A DNA stretch of 64,000 bases from Levilactobacillus lanxiensis (GTDB lineage: Bacteria; Bacillota; Bacilli; Lactobacillales; Lactobacillaceae): assembly GCF_016861655.1 (NCBI RefSeq), contig NZ_BOLN01000006.1, forward strand, positions 1 to 64,000. Reading direction: 5' to 3'. The notes beneath the pieces are model-generated. The model did not search any database. It saw only the letters and a list, made by a program, of their open reading frames with translations, and was not told the DNA's origin. The translations under genes were made by a program, and so were the position numbers. Positions 1 to 8,915 of the stretch are shown here, piece after piece (positions within the stretch are counted from its first letter, which is position 1; each line of letters starts with the position of its first letter).

Positions 1-4
1 TACC

Positions 5-50
5 AAAAAGCTGGTTGAGGAAAATCCGAAGATTTTCCTCAACCAGCTTT
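5..50 (-). terminator. lexA terminator
   Basis: A perfect 20-bp inverted repeat (7-26 with 31-50) has a 4-base loop that reads TTCG on the minus strand. It is followed by a run of five T on the minus strand. It lies just downstream of the lexA stop codon, so it is a strong intrinsic terminator and may also stop transcription arriving from the left. Confidence 0.85.
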
Positions 51-95
51 CATTTTGGAGACTTATGTCACAGCCCCGATTTTGATTGTCACTGG

Positions 96-725
96 TTAGT
101 GAACGTCGTCGCGGAAGAGACCCACAACGCGGCCCAAAATGCTGACATGGTTCAAGATGATGGGCGCCATGGTATCATTTTCGGGTTGTAACCGGAAATG
201 GTCGGCTTCCTTAAAGAATCGCTTGCAAGTGGCTTCGTTTTCCTCGGTCATGGCGATGACAATGTCACCGTTGTCCGCGGATTGTTGCCGCCGGACAATG
301 ACTTGGTCACCATTGAGAATACCGATGTTGATCATACTCTCGCCGCGAATCGTTAACATGAAGAGTTGATCGTCGTCGTTTTCAAATTCTGGGGGAACTG
401 GGAAGTAATCCGTGGCTTCCTGAACAGCCAGAATCGGTTCGCCGGCAGTCACGGTGCCTAAGACCGGAATTCGGGTCTGTTCCTCATGGACGCCTAGTTC
501 TTCCAAACCAGCGGGCGTGACTTCTAGTGCCCGTGGCTTAGTGGGGTCCTTGACCAGCAAGCCCTTTTTTTCCAGGCGGGCGATGTGGCCATGAACCGTA
601 GAGGTTGAAGAGAGCGATACGGCTTCACCAATCTCCCGGACGGTTGGCGGATACCCTTTTTCATTGACCCGTTCCCAAATGAAGCGGAGAACGGCGATTT
701 GTTTGCTTTCAGAAGCTTTACTCAT
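96..725 (-). CDS. lexA: LexA, SOS-response transcriptional repressor
   Basis: LexA represses DNA-damage genes and cleaves itself when bound to RecA filaments. The 209-residue protein has an N-terminal winged helix (about 1-65, with the family motif YPPTVREI) and a C-terminal S24 peptidase domain. The self-cleavage bond Ala94-Gly95 (TAGEP), the nucleophile Ser130 (GESM) and the general base Lys168 (TCKRF) are all present, so it should be active. I chose the ATG at 725 because GAGGTGG stands 6-8 bases upstream; an in-frame ATG at 749 has no such site. It is divergent from ynzC, with a LexA operator between them. Confidence 0.97.
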   Translation of the reverse strand: MSKASESKQIAVLRFIWERVNEKGYPPTVREIGEAVSLSSTSTVHGHIARLEKKGLLVKDPTKPRALEVTPAGLEELGVHEEQTRIPVLGTVTAGEPILAVQEATDYFPVPPEFENDDDQLFMLTIRGESMINIGILNGDQVIVRRQQSADNGDIVIAMTEENEATCKRFFKEADHFRLQPENDTMAPIILNHVSILGRVVGLFRDDVH

Positions 726-785
726 TTTTTCTGCCACCTCGTTCGTCATTCGTAGTATAGTTTAGTGTTAGTGTAGCATACAGAC

Positions 786-809
786 CGAACATTTTCAAAC
801 AGATGTTCG
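786..809. promoter_or_regulatory. LexA operator (SOS box) region
   Basis: The Gram-positive SOS consensus is CGAACATATGTTCG. Positions 796-809 read CAAACAGATGTTCG, 12 of 14 matches. A perfect half site, CGAACAT, also stands at 786-792 and forms an exact inverted repeat with ATGTTCG at 803-809. The site lies between lexA and ynzC, directly upstream of the ynzC -35 box, so it can control both genes. Confidence 0.75.
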
Positions 810-819
810 GGTAAATAAG

Positions 820-848
820 TTGAAATCTAAAATTAACCCTGATATGAT
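820..848 (+). promoter_or_regulatory. ynzC promoter
   Basis: TTGAAA (820-825) and TATGAT (843-848) are separated by 17 bases. The LexA operator ends 10 bases upstream of the -35 box, so repression by LexA is likely. Confidence 0.7.
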
Positions 849-913
849 AGACTCTGACTTGAAAAAGCGGGGTTAATACCCACAAAAATACTGAAATTAA
901 AGGAGGGTCGTTC

Positions 914-1162
914 ATGGCAGACACGACAATAGACACCTTGCTGGCCCGGATCAACGAGCTGGCACACAAGAACAAGGCTGAAGGCTTGACCGAGGCCGAA
1001 AAGAGCGAACGCGCTGACTTACGCCAACAATACCTGAAGTTATTCAAGCAGAGTTTCCGGAGCCAAGTTGAAATGCTGCAGGTCTACAACAAGGATGGTA
1101 AGGAAGTTACCCCTGAAAAGGTCCGGCAGATTCAACGGAACAAAGGTTTACGTGACGATTAA
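914..1162 (+). CDS. ynzC: DUF896 family protein (YnzC-like)
   Basis: This small 82-residue, highly charged helical protein matches the DUF896/YnzC family, including the central LTEAEKSERADLRQQYLK segment. In Bacillus the family member sits next to lexA in an SOS-induced operon, and the same neighbourhood is seen here. The biochemical function is unknown. AGGAGGG at 901-907 fixes the start. Control by LexA is inferred from the operator in the divergent promoter region. Confidence 0.92.
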   Translation: MADTTIDTLLARINELAHKNKAEGLTEAEKSERADLRQQYLKLFKQSFRSQVEMLQVYNKDGKEVTPEKVRQIQRNKGLRDD

Positions 1163-1169
1163 GGAAAGA

Positions 1170-1199
1170 AGCGAGTCCTTTTTGGGATTCGCTCTTTTA
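1170..1199 (+). terminator. ynzC terminator
   Basis: AGCGAGTCC pairs with GGATTCGCT (one G-T pair), followed by TTTT. It directly follows the ynzC stop codon. Confidence 0.75.
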
Positions 1200-1261
1200 A
1201 TTTCCCTTAAGTTTGTGTAGAATTGTTAAATGAATGACTTCATCAAAGGAGGGGAACGAAC

Positions 1262-1483
1262 TTGGCAACTTGGATCTGGATCTTAATCGTGATCGTCGTC
1301 GGCCTGGCCTGCGCAGCGGGTGGCTTTTTCGGCGCACGGAAGTACATGGAAAACTATCTGAAAGACAATCCACCAATTAACGAAGACCAATTACGGGCAA
1401 TGATGTTGCAAATGGGGCAAAAGCCTTCACAACGAAAGCTTCATCAAATGATGAACGCGATGCAACAAAACGCTAAAAAATAA
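1262..1483 (+). CDS. yneF: UPF0154 membrane protein (YneF-like)
   Basis: This 73-residue protein has one N-terminal membrane segment (about residues 4-24, very hydrophobic, ending [10 protein letters not shown]) and a basic cytoplasmic tail, as in the YneF/UPF0154 family. The function is unknown. The start is TTG at 1262, supported by AAGGAGGGG at 1246-1254. In Bacillus yneF is found near lexA and ynzC, as here. It is flanked by terminators on both sides, so it is probably transcribed alone. Confidence 0.88.
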   Translation: MATWIWILIVIVVGLACAAGGFFGARKYMENYLKDNPPINEDQLRAMMLQMGQKPSQRKLHQMMNAMQQNAKK

Positions 1484-1497
1484 ATTGGCTTTATTGA

Positions 1498-1536
1498 GAC
1501 TCGCTTCCAGCTTATTTCCTGGAGGCGAGTCTTTTT
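1498..1536 (+). terminator. yneF terminator
   Basis: GACTCGC...CCAG pairs with CTGG...GCGAGTC around a short loop, followed by TTTTT. It separates yneF from the ABC transporter genes. Confidence 0.85.
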
Positions 1537-1620
1537 GATTGTATTTTATGAAAATTCCAGTAAAATGATAAAGTCTGTGCTATATTTTAATCATATTCTA
1601 ATTTTTAAGGAGGGATGTTC

Positions 1621-3381
1621 GTGAGTATCTTTCGCAAATTATCCTGGTACTTTCGTCTGGAATGGCGACGGTATCTGATAGGGGTCATTGGCCTCTTGTT
1701 GACGGCCATTATTGCCATCGTTCCCCCTCGTATCATCGGGAACATGGTGGATGGCATTCACGGGCAGACCATGACGAGCCATTTATTGCTGCTTGATCTG
1801 CTGTTCGTGACGCTAGCAGCGCTGGCCCAGTACGGGACCCGTTACATCTGGCGCAATGCCATTTGGGGTGGGGCTGCGCGGCTCGAACAACTGCTGCGGA
1901 ATCGACTCTTTGGGCACTTTATGAAAATGGACCGGGTCTTCTACCAGAAGTACCGGACCGGGGACTTGATGGCCCACGCCACCAACGATCTGGAAGCCAT
2001 TCAACGGGTGGCCGGTGGGGGGATTCTCCAGTTTGCCGATGCCATTATTACGGGGGGCACCACGCTGATTGCCATGATGGCCTTAATTGATTGGCGGCTG
2101 ACCCTCTTAGCCATTATTCCATTCCCCCTGTTGGCGGTCGTTTCCTGGTACCTGGGACAAAAGATTCACCGAGCCTTTGGTGAATCCCAAGCGGCCTTTT
2201 CACGGCTGAACAACAAGGCCCAGGAAAGTATCAGCGGCATCAAGGTCATTAAGGCCTTGGGCCAAGACGATGCGGACGTGGCGGACTTCGATGCCCAAGT
2301 TGACCGGACCATTGGAATTAATCGCCGGGTTAACCGGTTGGATTCCATGTTTGACCCGGCTATCACGTTGATCATCTCGATTTCCTACGTGGCAACGATT
2401 GTCCTTGGGGGACTGTTTGTTACCCACAACATCATTACCATCGGGAACCTGGTGTCCTTTATCAGCTATCTGGCCATGATGATTTGGCCGATGTTTGCCG
2501 TGGGGATGCTGTTCAACACCATGGAACGGGGAAATGCCAGTTACGACCGGGTCATGGAATTGCTAAACGAGAAGACCCATATCATCGACCAAAAAGATGG
2601 GATTCAACAACGGCCACAGGGAACTATCAGCTACCACGTGCACCAGTTTGATTACCCAGACGATGGTGGGGCTAGCCTGCAGCAGGTTGATTTTGAACTG
2701 CCAGCCGGGCACACCCTGGGCATTGTTGGCCGAGTTGGGGCTGGGAAGTCCACGATTATGAAATTGATTTTGCGGGAGTTTGACAACTATTCCGGTGAAA
2801 TTGACTTTGGTGGTCATCCGATTAAGGACTACGCGCTGGACAGTTATCTGCCAGCGATTGGGTATGTGCCGCAAGAAAGCTTCCTATTCTCTTCGAACAT
2901 TTTTGAAAATATTCGCTTTGCCCAGCCGGATGCGACCCAAGAACAGGTCGAGGCGGCTGCGGCCAAGAGTGATCTGGCCGGGCAAATCGCCAAACTGCCG
3001 GCTGGTTACGATACCGAAGTGGGTGAGGAAGGGATTTCCTTATCCGGGGGTCAACGCCAACGGTTAGCGATTGCCCGCGCTCTGTTGATCAATCCAGAAT
3101 TATTGATTTTGGATGATGCCTTGTCCGCGGTCGATGCCGAAACGGAAGCGGAAATTCTCGCCAACCTGAAGGCCGAACGGGCCAACAAGACCACGATTAT
3201 TTCTGCGCATCGGTTAAGTTCCGTGATGAATGCCGATGAAATTCTGGTTCTCAGCGACGGCGCCGTGGCCGAACGGGGGACGCACGAACAATTGATGGCG
3301 TCTCATGGCTGGTACCAACGCATGTTTACGCAACAACAACTTGAAACTCAGGTGAAGGGAGGCGTCAGTGATGGCAGATAA
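1621..3381 (+). CDS. ABC exporter half-transporter, subunit 1 (degenerate catalytic site)
   Basis: This half-transporter of the multidrug/lipid exporter type (LmrC/YheI/YfiB-like) has a six-helix membrane domain at about 1-310 and an ATPase domain at about 335-575. The ATPase domain has Walker A GRVGAGKST, signature LSGGQ, Walker B ending ILDD, and the SAHRLSS switch. The catalytic glutamate after Walker B is Asp (ILDDALS), the usual mark of the degenerate site in heterodimeric exporters. I chose GTG at 1621 because AAGGAGGG at 1607-1614 abuts the upstream ATG at 1615. It overlaps the next gene by 11 bases, which implies coupled synthesis. The substrate cannot be told from sequence. Confidence 0.93.
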   Translation: MSIFRKLSWYFRLEWRRYLIGVIGLLLTAIIAIVPPRIIGNMVDGIHGQTMTSHLLLLDLLFVTLAALAQYGTRYIWRNAIWGGAARLEQLLRNRLFGHFMKMDRVFYQKYRTGDLMAHATNDLEAIQRVAGGGILQFADAIITGGTTLIAMMALIDWRLTLLAIIPFPLLAVVSWYLGQKIHRAFGESQAAFSRLNNKAQESISGIKVIKALGQDDADVADFDAQVDRTIGINRRVNRLDSMFDPAITLIISISYVATIVLGGLFVTHNIITIGNLVSFISYLAMMIWPMFAVGMLFNTMERGNASYDRVMELLNEKTHIIDQKDGIQQRPQGTISYHVHQFDYPDDGGASLQQVDFELPAGHTLGIVGRVGAGKSTIMKLILREFDNYSGEIDFGGHPIKDYALDSYLPAIGYVPQESFLFSSNIFENIRFAQPDATQEQVEAAAAKSDLAGQIAKLPAGYDTEVGEEGISLSGGQRQRLAIARALLINPELLILDDALSAVDAETEAEILANLKAERANKTTIISAHRLSSVMNADEILVLSDGAVAERGTHEQLMASHGWYQRMFTQQQLETQVKGGVSDGR

Positions 3382-5167
3382 ACCACACGAATCCGCTTGG
3401 GCCCATAGCATGTCGACCAAGGAACAACTGACGGTGGTCAAGCGACTCTTTCATTTTGCCGCGCCCTATAAATGGTTCTTCGTCGGCTCCGTCATCTTGT
3501 CGGCGCTGATCAGTGCCGTGAACGTCTTCCTGCCATGGCTGCTCCAGACCTACATGGACAAGTATTTACGAACCAGCAACGCCACGATTGCCATTATGTG
3601 GATGTTTGCCGGCCTCTACCTGTTCGGGATGGTCGTCAAGGCGGTCTTCCAATTCTGGCAAAACTACACCAGTACCATGGGTGCCGAGTACATGCTAGAA
3701 AATGTGCGTCGCAAACTTTTCCATGATTTACATGGTAAGGGGATGCGGTACTTTGACCAAACACCGGGCGGGTCCATCCTGTCGCGGTTGATGAACGATA
3801 CCATGACCTTCTCCAACTTCTGGGCGCTGTTTAACACTCTGGTGCTGGCGTTGTTTGCCGTGATTTCATCATTCATTGCCATGTACGTGACGGACGTGAA
3901 GGTGGCACTTTGGACGTTGATTCTGGTGCCATTCTTAGGCTTGACGATTTGGTATTACCAACGCTTCAGTTCCAAGGTTTATCGGCGGATGCGGGAACGC
4001 TTGAGTGAATTGAACACCAAATTAGCCGAGGCCATTACGGGAATCAGTGTCATTCAAGAATTCCGCCAAGAAAAGCGGACGGCGGCCAACTTTGAAAAGA
4101 CCAACAAGGCCTATTACGGGACCCGTCGCGATATGATTCGGACCAACTCGTTATTGTTGAGCCCCATCATCAATCTGTTTTACGCGTTAGGGACCGTCAT
4201 TGTATTGGGCATCTTCGGTGTCCGTGGCCTGCATGAGGTCGTCGCTGCCGGGGTTATTTACGCGTTCATTACCTACCTGAACAACTTCTACAGCCCCATG
4301 AGCAACATGATGGATAACCTGAGTGACTTCCAAAACGGGATGGTCGCGGGTTCTCGGGTGTTACGCATCTTAGATGACCAAACGCTCGCACCCCAACAAC
4401 ATCCCGTGGCTGATGCCAAGATCACGGCCGGCAAAGTTGAATTCCGCCACGTGACCTTTGCCTACGACCAGGAGCATCCCGTCTTGCGGGACGTCTCGTT
4501 CGTCGCTGAACCCGGTCAAACGGTCGCCTTGGTTGGCCAAACGGGTTCCGGGAAGACGTCAACAATCAACGTGTTGATGCGTTTCTACGAGTTCCAGTCT
4601 GGCCAGGTCTTGATTGATGACCGCGACATCCGGGACTACCCGGCAGCCGAACTCCGCGCTAAGATGGGGTTGGTTTTGCAGGAGCCGCAGTTGTTCTATG
4701 GCGATATTCAAACCAACATTCGGATGTTTAATCCGGATATCTCCGACGAACAGGTTGCCCGGGCCGCGCACTTCGTTCAAGCCGATGAATTCATCGACAA
4801 GTTGCCGGAGGGCTACGCTACGCCAGTGCTGGAACGGGGAACTGAATACTCCGCTGGTCAACGGCAATTGATTACTTTTGCCCGGACCGTGGTCACTGAT
4901 CCGAAGATTCTGATTTTGGATGAGGCAACGGCCAACGTCGATACGGAAACGGAAACCATGATTCAAAACGGCCTGAACCGGATTCAGGAAAACCGGACGA
5001 CAATTGCGATTGCGCACCGGTTGTCTACGATTCAAAATGCCGATTTGATTCTGGTTATGAATCAAGGAAAAATCGTGGAACGCGGGACCAACGACGAGTT
5101 GATGGCGCAACACGGTTACTACTACGACATGATTCAGCTCCAAAACGCCGCTCACGTGGACGAATAA
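3371..5167 (+). CDS. ABC exporter half-transporter, subunit 2 (canonical catalytic Glu)
   Basis: This is the partner of the preceding half-transporter: a membrane domain at about 25-330 and an ATPase domain at about 350-590. Walker A is GQTGSGKTS, Walker B is ILDE with the catalytic Glu, and the switch is AIAHRLS. Its signature motif is YSAGQ rather than LSGGQ. In a heterodimer this altered signature faces the Asp-bearing site of subunit 1, so both changes fall in the same, non-catalytic site. The start is ATG 3371 with AAGGGAGG 8 bases upstream; GTG at 3368 is the alternative. A multidrug or lipid exporter is likely. Confidence 0.93.
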   Translation: MADKPHESAWAHSMSTKEQLTVVKRLFHFAAPYKWFFVGSVILSALISAVNVFLPWLLQTYMDKYLRTSNATIAIMWMFAGLYLFGMVVKAVFQFWQNYTSTMGAEYMLENVRRKLFHDLHGKGMRYFDQTPGGSILSRLMNDTMTFSNFWALFNTLVLALFAVISSFIAMYVTDVKVALWTLILVPFLGLTIWYYQRFSSKVYRRMRERLSELNTKLAEAITGISVIQEFRQEKRTAANFEKTNKAYYGTRRDMIRTNSLLLSPIINLFYALGTVIVLGIFGVRGLHEVVAAGVIYAFITYLNNFYSPMSNMMDNLSDFQNGMVAGSRVLRILDDQTLAPQQHPVADAKITAGKVEFRHVTFAYDQEHPVLRDVSFVAEPGQTVALVGQTGSGKTSTINVLMRFYEFQSGQVLIDDRDIRDYPAAELRAKMGLVLQEPQLFYGDIQTNIRMFNPDISDEQVARAAHFVQADEFIDKLPEGYATPVLERGTEYSAGQRQLITFARTVVTDPKILILDEATANVDTETETMIQNGLNRIQENRTTIAIAHRLSTIQNADLILVMNQGKIVERGTNDELMAQHGYYYDMIQLQNAAHVDE

Positions 5168-5470
5168 TTTTCAGTTTCTTCGTCAGCGCCTCCGGACTGG
5201 TTAAAATATGCCGGGACGCAGAGCTGTTCGTTCCCGGCGGCGGGCTCAAGGTTCCCTGCTATGGGGCCGGTTACAGCCTGAGAGGCGGGCTTCCACCTCG
5301 ACTTTGAGCCAAAAAGCGGTCTCAAAGGTCGTCCCATGGTCTAGGCTGGAAAAGAACTCCAGCCAAGACCATCGACACGGCCGGGAACCTTGGCCCGCCT
5401 CTGGTCACTGAGACTGTCTGGCTGAGCATATTTTAACCAGTTCTGCGGTTCATGTTGGTCTAAAATTATT
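5163..5470 (+). repeat. Nested-palindrome intergenic element, copy A
   Basis: Three nested inverted repeats can be read: AATAATTTT (5163-5171 with 5462-5470), a perfect 16-bp repeat (5196-5211 with 5426-5441), and an inner 17-bp stem with one bulge (5239-5256 with 5383-5399). Inside lie CTTTGAG/CTCAAAG and a 15-bp hairpin (5336-5350 with 5358-5372, one mismatch). The outermost arm includes the stop codon of the ABC gene. Other copies are at 6.5, 9.0, 23.3, 23.5, 24.0, 30.3, 32.5, 52.9 and 59.9 kb. No coding capacity is evident. Confidence 0.9.
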
Positions 5471-5557
5471 AGTTCCGTGCTCAGATGTTTAAATATTTTG
5501 TCAGCATTCACGTACTTTATCGTAGAGATTGCTGGCAGCTGAATTAAAAGTGAAACG

Positions 5558-5619
5558 AAAAAGGGCTTCGTTAGTGCGTCACAGTAAATGCTGTGGCAGA
5601 CACTAACGAAGTCCTTTTA
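5558..5619. terminator. Bidirectional terminator between ABC exporter and plsC
   Basis: A long hairpin pairs AAAGGGCTTCGTTAGTG with CACTAACGAAGTCCTTTT and has A and T runs at its two ends. It can serve the converging exporter and plsC transcripts. Repeat copy A lies between the exporter stop codon and this terminator. Confidence 0.85.
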
Positions 5620-5638
5620 TCATGGAATAATGATTGCG

Positions 5639-6274
5639 TTAATCTTTTTTCTTTTCGCCCGTGACGTCAACGTAGTGGAAGTTCGGGTCGATTTCGTTGT
5701 CGAGCTTATCGAAGGCCGCCTGCATTTCTTTTTCGATGACGGCTTGGCCTTCCTCGTTTAATTTCATCTTGCGGTCGATGATGATGGGCGTCCCGAAGGC
5801 AATCGTGACCGGTTTGCGGGAAAATAGTTGTTTGAAGGTCAGGGGACCTTGGTAGACAGCGGGAACTAGGGGAACGCCGGCCATCTTGGCAATGACCGCC
5901 GCGCCACCCTTGAGTTCGGCGGAGTGCCGGGAGCCTGAAGGGAACATGATCAGCGACAAATCCCCCTGACGCAGAATACGGACCGGGGTTTTGATGGCCG
6001 AAGGGCCTGGATGGTCACGATTTACTGGAAAACCGTTGACATGTTTCAACAACCATCGGAAAATAGGGTTTTGGAACAATTCTTCCTTGGCCATAAAACT
6101 AAACTTGCGCGGATAACCCGCCATGGCAAAATAAACGGGATCAAACCAGGTCCGGTGGGGACCCACCAAAACGTAAGGGCCGTCCGGCAAGTCAGCTTGG
6201 TGAACGTACCGCGCCCGGCCGTTGACGATGTACAAAATCGTGCAAACCACGCCCCGTAAGAATTTATAAAACAT
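5639..6274 (-). CDS. plsC: 1-acyl-sn-glycerol-3-phosphate acyltransferase
   Basis: PlsC makes phosphatidic acid by adding the second acyl chain to lysophosphatidic acid at the membrane. The 211-residue protein has an N-terminal hydrophobic stretch and the catalytic HX4D motif HRTWFD. The substrate-binding motif usually written FPEGTR appears as FPSGSR, so the Glu is replaced by Ser. I chose ATG 6274 because AGGAG lies 8 bases upstream; the longer version (from 6340) has no such site. The gene is divergent from the yabB-like methyltransferase gene, with repeat copy B between them. Confidence 0.93.
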   Translation of the reverse strand: MFYKFLRGVVCTILYIVNGRARYVHQADLPDGPYVLVGPHRTWFDPVYFAMAGYPRKFSFMAKEELFQNPIFRWLLKHVNGFPVNRDHPGPSAIKTPVRILRQGDLSLIMFPSGSRHSAELKGGAAVIAKMAGVPLVPAVYQGPLTFKQLFSRKPVTIAFGTPIIIDRKMKLNEEGQAVIEKEMQAAFDKLDNEIDPNFHYVDVTGEKKKD

Positions 6275-6513
6275 GTGATACACTCCTCTCGCAATGAAAC
6301 TGATTGTTTCTAGTATGCAAAAAAAGTCGCGGGGTTGCAAGTTATCTTGTGAAAATGCCAGAGAATTGTGCGTGTGACAACTATCTGGGTGGCTGCTGAT
6401 AGCGTGGCTTGATAGAGCCCAAACTTAAATAGGCGAAAGATGGCGTGTACATGTTAAAAGCGTTAGTCCCTGTAAGAGAATATAGAATGGCAGTTCAAGG
6501 GAGTGAGCTGCCA

Positions 6514-6757
6514 GGTTGGCAAAATGTGACAGGGCGGCCAGTGTCAGTGACCAGAGGCGGGCCAAGGTTCCCGGCCGTGTCGATGGTCTTAACTGAGTGA
6601 TTTTCTCAGTTTAGAGCATGGGGCAACCTTTGAGACCGCACTATGGCTCAAAGTTGAGGTGGAAGCCCGTTTCACAGGCTGGAACCGACCCCACAGCAGG
6701 GAACCTTGAGCCCGCCGCCGGGAACGAACAATTACCACAAACTAACTAATTTTAACC
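6514..6757 (-). repeat. Nested-palindrome intergenic element, copy B
   Basis: This is copy A in the opposite orientation. The terminal arms are weaker (GGTTGGCAAAAT at 6514-6525, ATTTTAACC at 6749-6757). The inner stem GGCGGGCCAAGGTTCCC / GGGAACCTTGAGCCCGCC, the hairpin ATGGTCTTAACTGAG / CTCAGTTTAGAGCAT and CTTTGAG/CTCAAAG are intact. It lies between the divergent plsC and methyltransferase genes. The rest of 6275-6513 shows nothing I can name. Confidence 0.88.
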
Positions 6758-6789
6758 AAAAACCATTTAACGAAACGGAGGCGTTATCG

Positions 6790-7536
6790 GTGAACTTGAA
6801 ACCCGATGAACGAATCGATCAATTATATAGTCAAGATATTCAAATTATTCAGAGTCCCGAGGTCTTTGCCTTTTCACTGGACGCCGTATTGCTGGCAGAC
6901 TTCGCCAAGCTCCCGTTGCGCGCGACCAGTCAGACCGTCGACCTGTGTGCCGGCAATGGTGCGGTGGGCCTGTTTATGAGTGGCAAGACGCACGGCCAGT
7001 TAGCTGAGGTGGAGATTCAGCCGCGGTTGGCCGACATGGCCCGGCGCAGCATCGCTTTGAATGACCTGACGGACCGCATGACGGTATACGAAGGCGATTT
7101 GGCCCAGGTGAACGACTGGATTCCCAAGGATTCGGCAGACGTGGTGACCTGCAATCCACCGTACTTCGAAGATTTGCCGGATAGTCAAAAGAATCCGAAC
7201 CGGTATCTGGCGATTGCCCGTCATGAGATTTTGACCAATTTGGCAACGATTGTTGAAACGACCAGTGGCTTGCTCAAGATGAATGGGAAGGCCTACTTTG
7301 TCCATCGGCCAGACCGACTGCTTCAGCTGTTGGAGCTGATGACGGCGAACCGGTTGGCGCCTAAACGCGTGCGGCTGGTTCACCCGAAGCCCGGCAAGGA
7401 AGCCAACATGGTCCTGGTCGAAGCCATCAAGGACGGCAAGCCCGGGGGACTGCGGTTCCCAACACCGCTCACGGTTTATGATGCGCAAGGCCATTATACG
7501 CCCGAAGTGGAGGCGTTACTCTATGGCCAACACTAA
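6790..7536 (+). CDS. tRNA1(Val) A37 N6-methyltransferase-like protein (YabB/TrmN6 family)
   Basis: This 248-residue class I SAM-dependent methyltransferase has the SAM-binding segment [13 protein letters not shown] and the catalytic NPPYF motif of adenine N6 methylases. In Bacillus the equivalent gene (yabB) precedes a GIY-YIG gene (yazA), as here. I chose GTG 6790, which has CGGAGG 8 bases upstream. A longer reading frame starts at 6706, but its extra N-terminus is the body of repeat copy B and is not family-like. It overlaps the next gene by 14 bases. Confidence 0.9.
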   Translation: MNLKPDERIDQLYSQDIQIIQSPEVFAFSLDAVLLADFAKLPLRATSQTVDLCAGNGAVGLFMSGKTHGQLAEVEIQPRLADMARRSIALNDLTDRMTVYEGDLAQVNDWIPKDSADVVTCNPPYFEDLPDSQKNPNRYLAIARHEILTNLATIVETTSGLLKMNGKAYFVHRPDRLLQLLELMTANRLAPKRVRLVHPKPGKEANMVLVEAIKDGKPGGLRFPTPLTVYDAQGHYTPEVEALLYGQH

Positions 7537-7792
7537 GTTGTATTATTTCTACGTGCTCTTATGCGCGGACAATTCCCTGTACGGCGGCTTCACGACCGAC
7601 GTTGCCAAGCGCTTTGCCACCCATTTGGCCGGCAAGGGCGCCAAGTACACGAAGGTTCATCGGCCATTGAAGATCCTCTATAGTGAAGAATTTAACAGCA
7701 AGCACGATGCCTTACACGCGGAGTGGGCCTTCAAGCATCAGAGCCGGCAAAAGAAATTGGCCTACCTAGCCGAACATGGGGTAAGTCTTTAG
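7523..7792 (+). CDS. GIY-YIG domain protein (YazA/UPF0213 family)
   Basis: This 89-residue single-domain GIY-YIG protein begins with [20 protein letters not shown], where YVL and YGG form the two motif strands. Arg in AKRFATH and Glu in HAEWAFK follow. The family is widespread; a nuclease or nucleic-acid role is assumed but not proven. The start ATG 7523 has GTGGAGGCG 7 bases upstream, inside the end of the methyltransferase gene. The overlap suggests translational coupling. Confidence 0.92.
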   Translation: MANTKLYYFYVLLCADNSLYGGFTTDVAKRFATHLAGKGAKYTKVHRPLKILYSEEFNSKHDALHAEWAFKHQSRQKKLAYLAEHGVSL

Positions 7793-7874
7793 TGGAGAAA
7801 ATTGGTTTATCTGTGTTACACTATCCCCGTGGTTCAAAAAAAGTGTCTCAAATTAATTTGAGGAGGAAATTACT

Positions 7875-8870
7875 GTGAAAATTATTGCTTATGGCATTCG
7901 TGACGACGAACAACCTTATTTGGAACAATGGTCCAAGGAACAAGGGATTGAAGTTAAGGCTGTCGGCGACCTTTTAGACGACAAGACGGTTGATCTTGCT
8001 AAAGGCTATGACGGGGCAGTGGTTTACCAACAAAAGCCTTACACGGCGGCTGTCTTAGACAAGTTGGCTGCGAATGGCGTGACCAATCTGTCATTGCGGA
8101 ATGTCGGTGTGGATAACGTTGATGCTGATGCTGTTAAACGTAACGGCTTCAAGGTCACCAACGTTCCCGCTTACTCACCAGAAGCGATTGCTGAATTGAC
8201 GGTTACCCAATTGATGCGTCTGCTACGCCGGACACCAACGTTTGACCGCAAGCAGGCCAACGGTGACCTGACGTGGGCCCCAGACATTGCGGATGAATTG
8301 AACAGCATGACGGTGGGGATTGTCGCCACCGGTCGGATTGGTCGCGCGGCCATGAAGATTTACCAAGGCTTTGGTGCCAAGGTGATTGCTTACGATGTCT
8401 TCCACAACCCAGAACTGGAAAAGCAGGGCATCTACGTGGATACGCTGGATGAATTGTACGCCCAAGCCGACGTCATTTCCTTACACGCACCCGCAACCAA
8501 GGATAACGAAAAGATGTTGAACGACGACGCCTTCAGTAAGATGAAGGATGGCGTTTGGATCTTGAACCCTGCCCGTGGTGCGCTGATTGACACGGACGCT
8601 TTGATCCGAGCCCTCGACAGCGGCAAGGTTGCCGGCGCAGCGCTGGATGTTTACGAAGACGAAGTGGGCATCTTCAACACCGACTTCGGTAGCTTCGATG
8701 CCATTCCTGACGAACGTCTGAAGAACTTGATGAAGCGCGAAAACGTGCTGGTTACGCCACACATCGCCTTCTACACCAAGACGGCCGTTAAGAACATGGT
8801 CCAATTTGCTTTAAACAACAACAAACAATTAATTGAAACTGGCAAGGCCGAGAACGAAGTTAAGTTCTAA
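7875..8870 (+). CDS. ldhD: D-lactate dehydrogenase
   Basis: This NAD-dependent enzyme reduces pyruvate to D-lactate in the cytosol, a main fermentation step. The 331-residue length and sequence match the D-2-hydroxyacid dehydrogenase family. The Rossmann motif is TGRIGRAAMKIYQGFG at about 152-167. The catalytic Arg lies in NPARGALID, the Glu region in DVYEDE, and the His in TPHIAFYT. GAGGAGG lies 8 bases before the start. The gene stands alone with its own terminator. Confidence 0.96.
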   Translation: MKIIAYGIRDDEQPYLEQWSKEQGIEVKAVGDLLDDKTVDLAKGYDGAVVYQQKPYTAAVLDKLAANGVTNLSLRNVGVDNVDADAVKRNGFKVTNVPAYSPEAIAELTVTQLMRLLRRTPTFDRKQANGDLTWAPDIADELNSMTVGIVATGRIGRAAMKIYQGFGAKVIAYDVFHNPELEKQGIYVDTLDELYAQADVISLHAPATKDNEKMLNDDAFSKMKDGVWILNPARGALIDTDALIRALDSGKVAGAALDVYEDEVGIFNTDFGSFDAIPDERLKNLMKRENVLVTPHIAFYTKTAVKNMVQFALNNNKQLIETGKAENEVKF

Positions 8871-8885
8871 AAATTGCTAGCAAAA

Positions 8886-8912
8886 AAGCCGCTCAACGTG
8901 AGCGACTTTTTT
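8886..8912 (+). terminator. ldhD terminator
   Basis: AAGCCGCTCA pairs with TGAGCGACTT (one mismatch) around ACG, followed by seven T. Confidence 0.85.
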
Positions 8913-8915
8913 TAC

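Noticed and set aside
5163-5470. Insertion sequence or transposon origin for the repeat family
   Set aside because: No transposase, and I saw no constant target-site duplication; terminal arms vary between copies, unlike standard MITE ends, so a MITE label is not supported.
6706-6789. N-terminal extension of the TrmN6-like methyltransferase
   Set aside because: The extra 28 codons are encoded by the end of repeat copy B and have no family resemblance; a good ribosome site points to GTG 6790.
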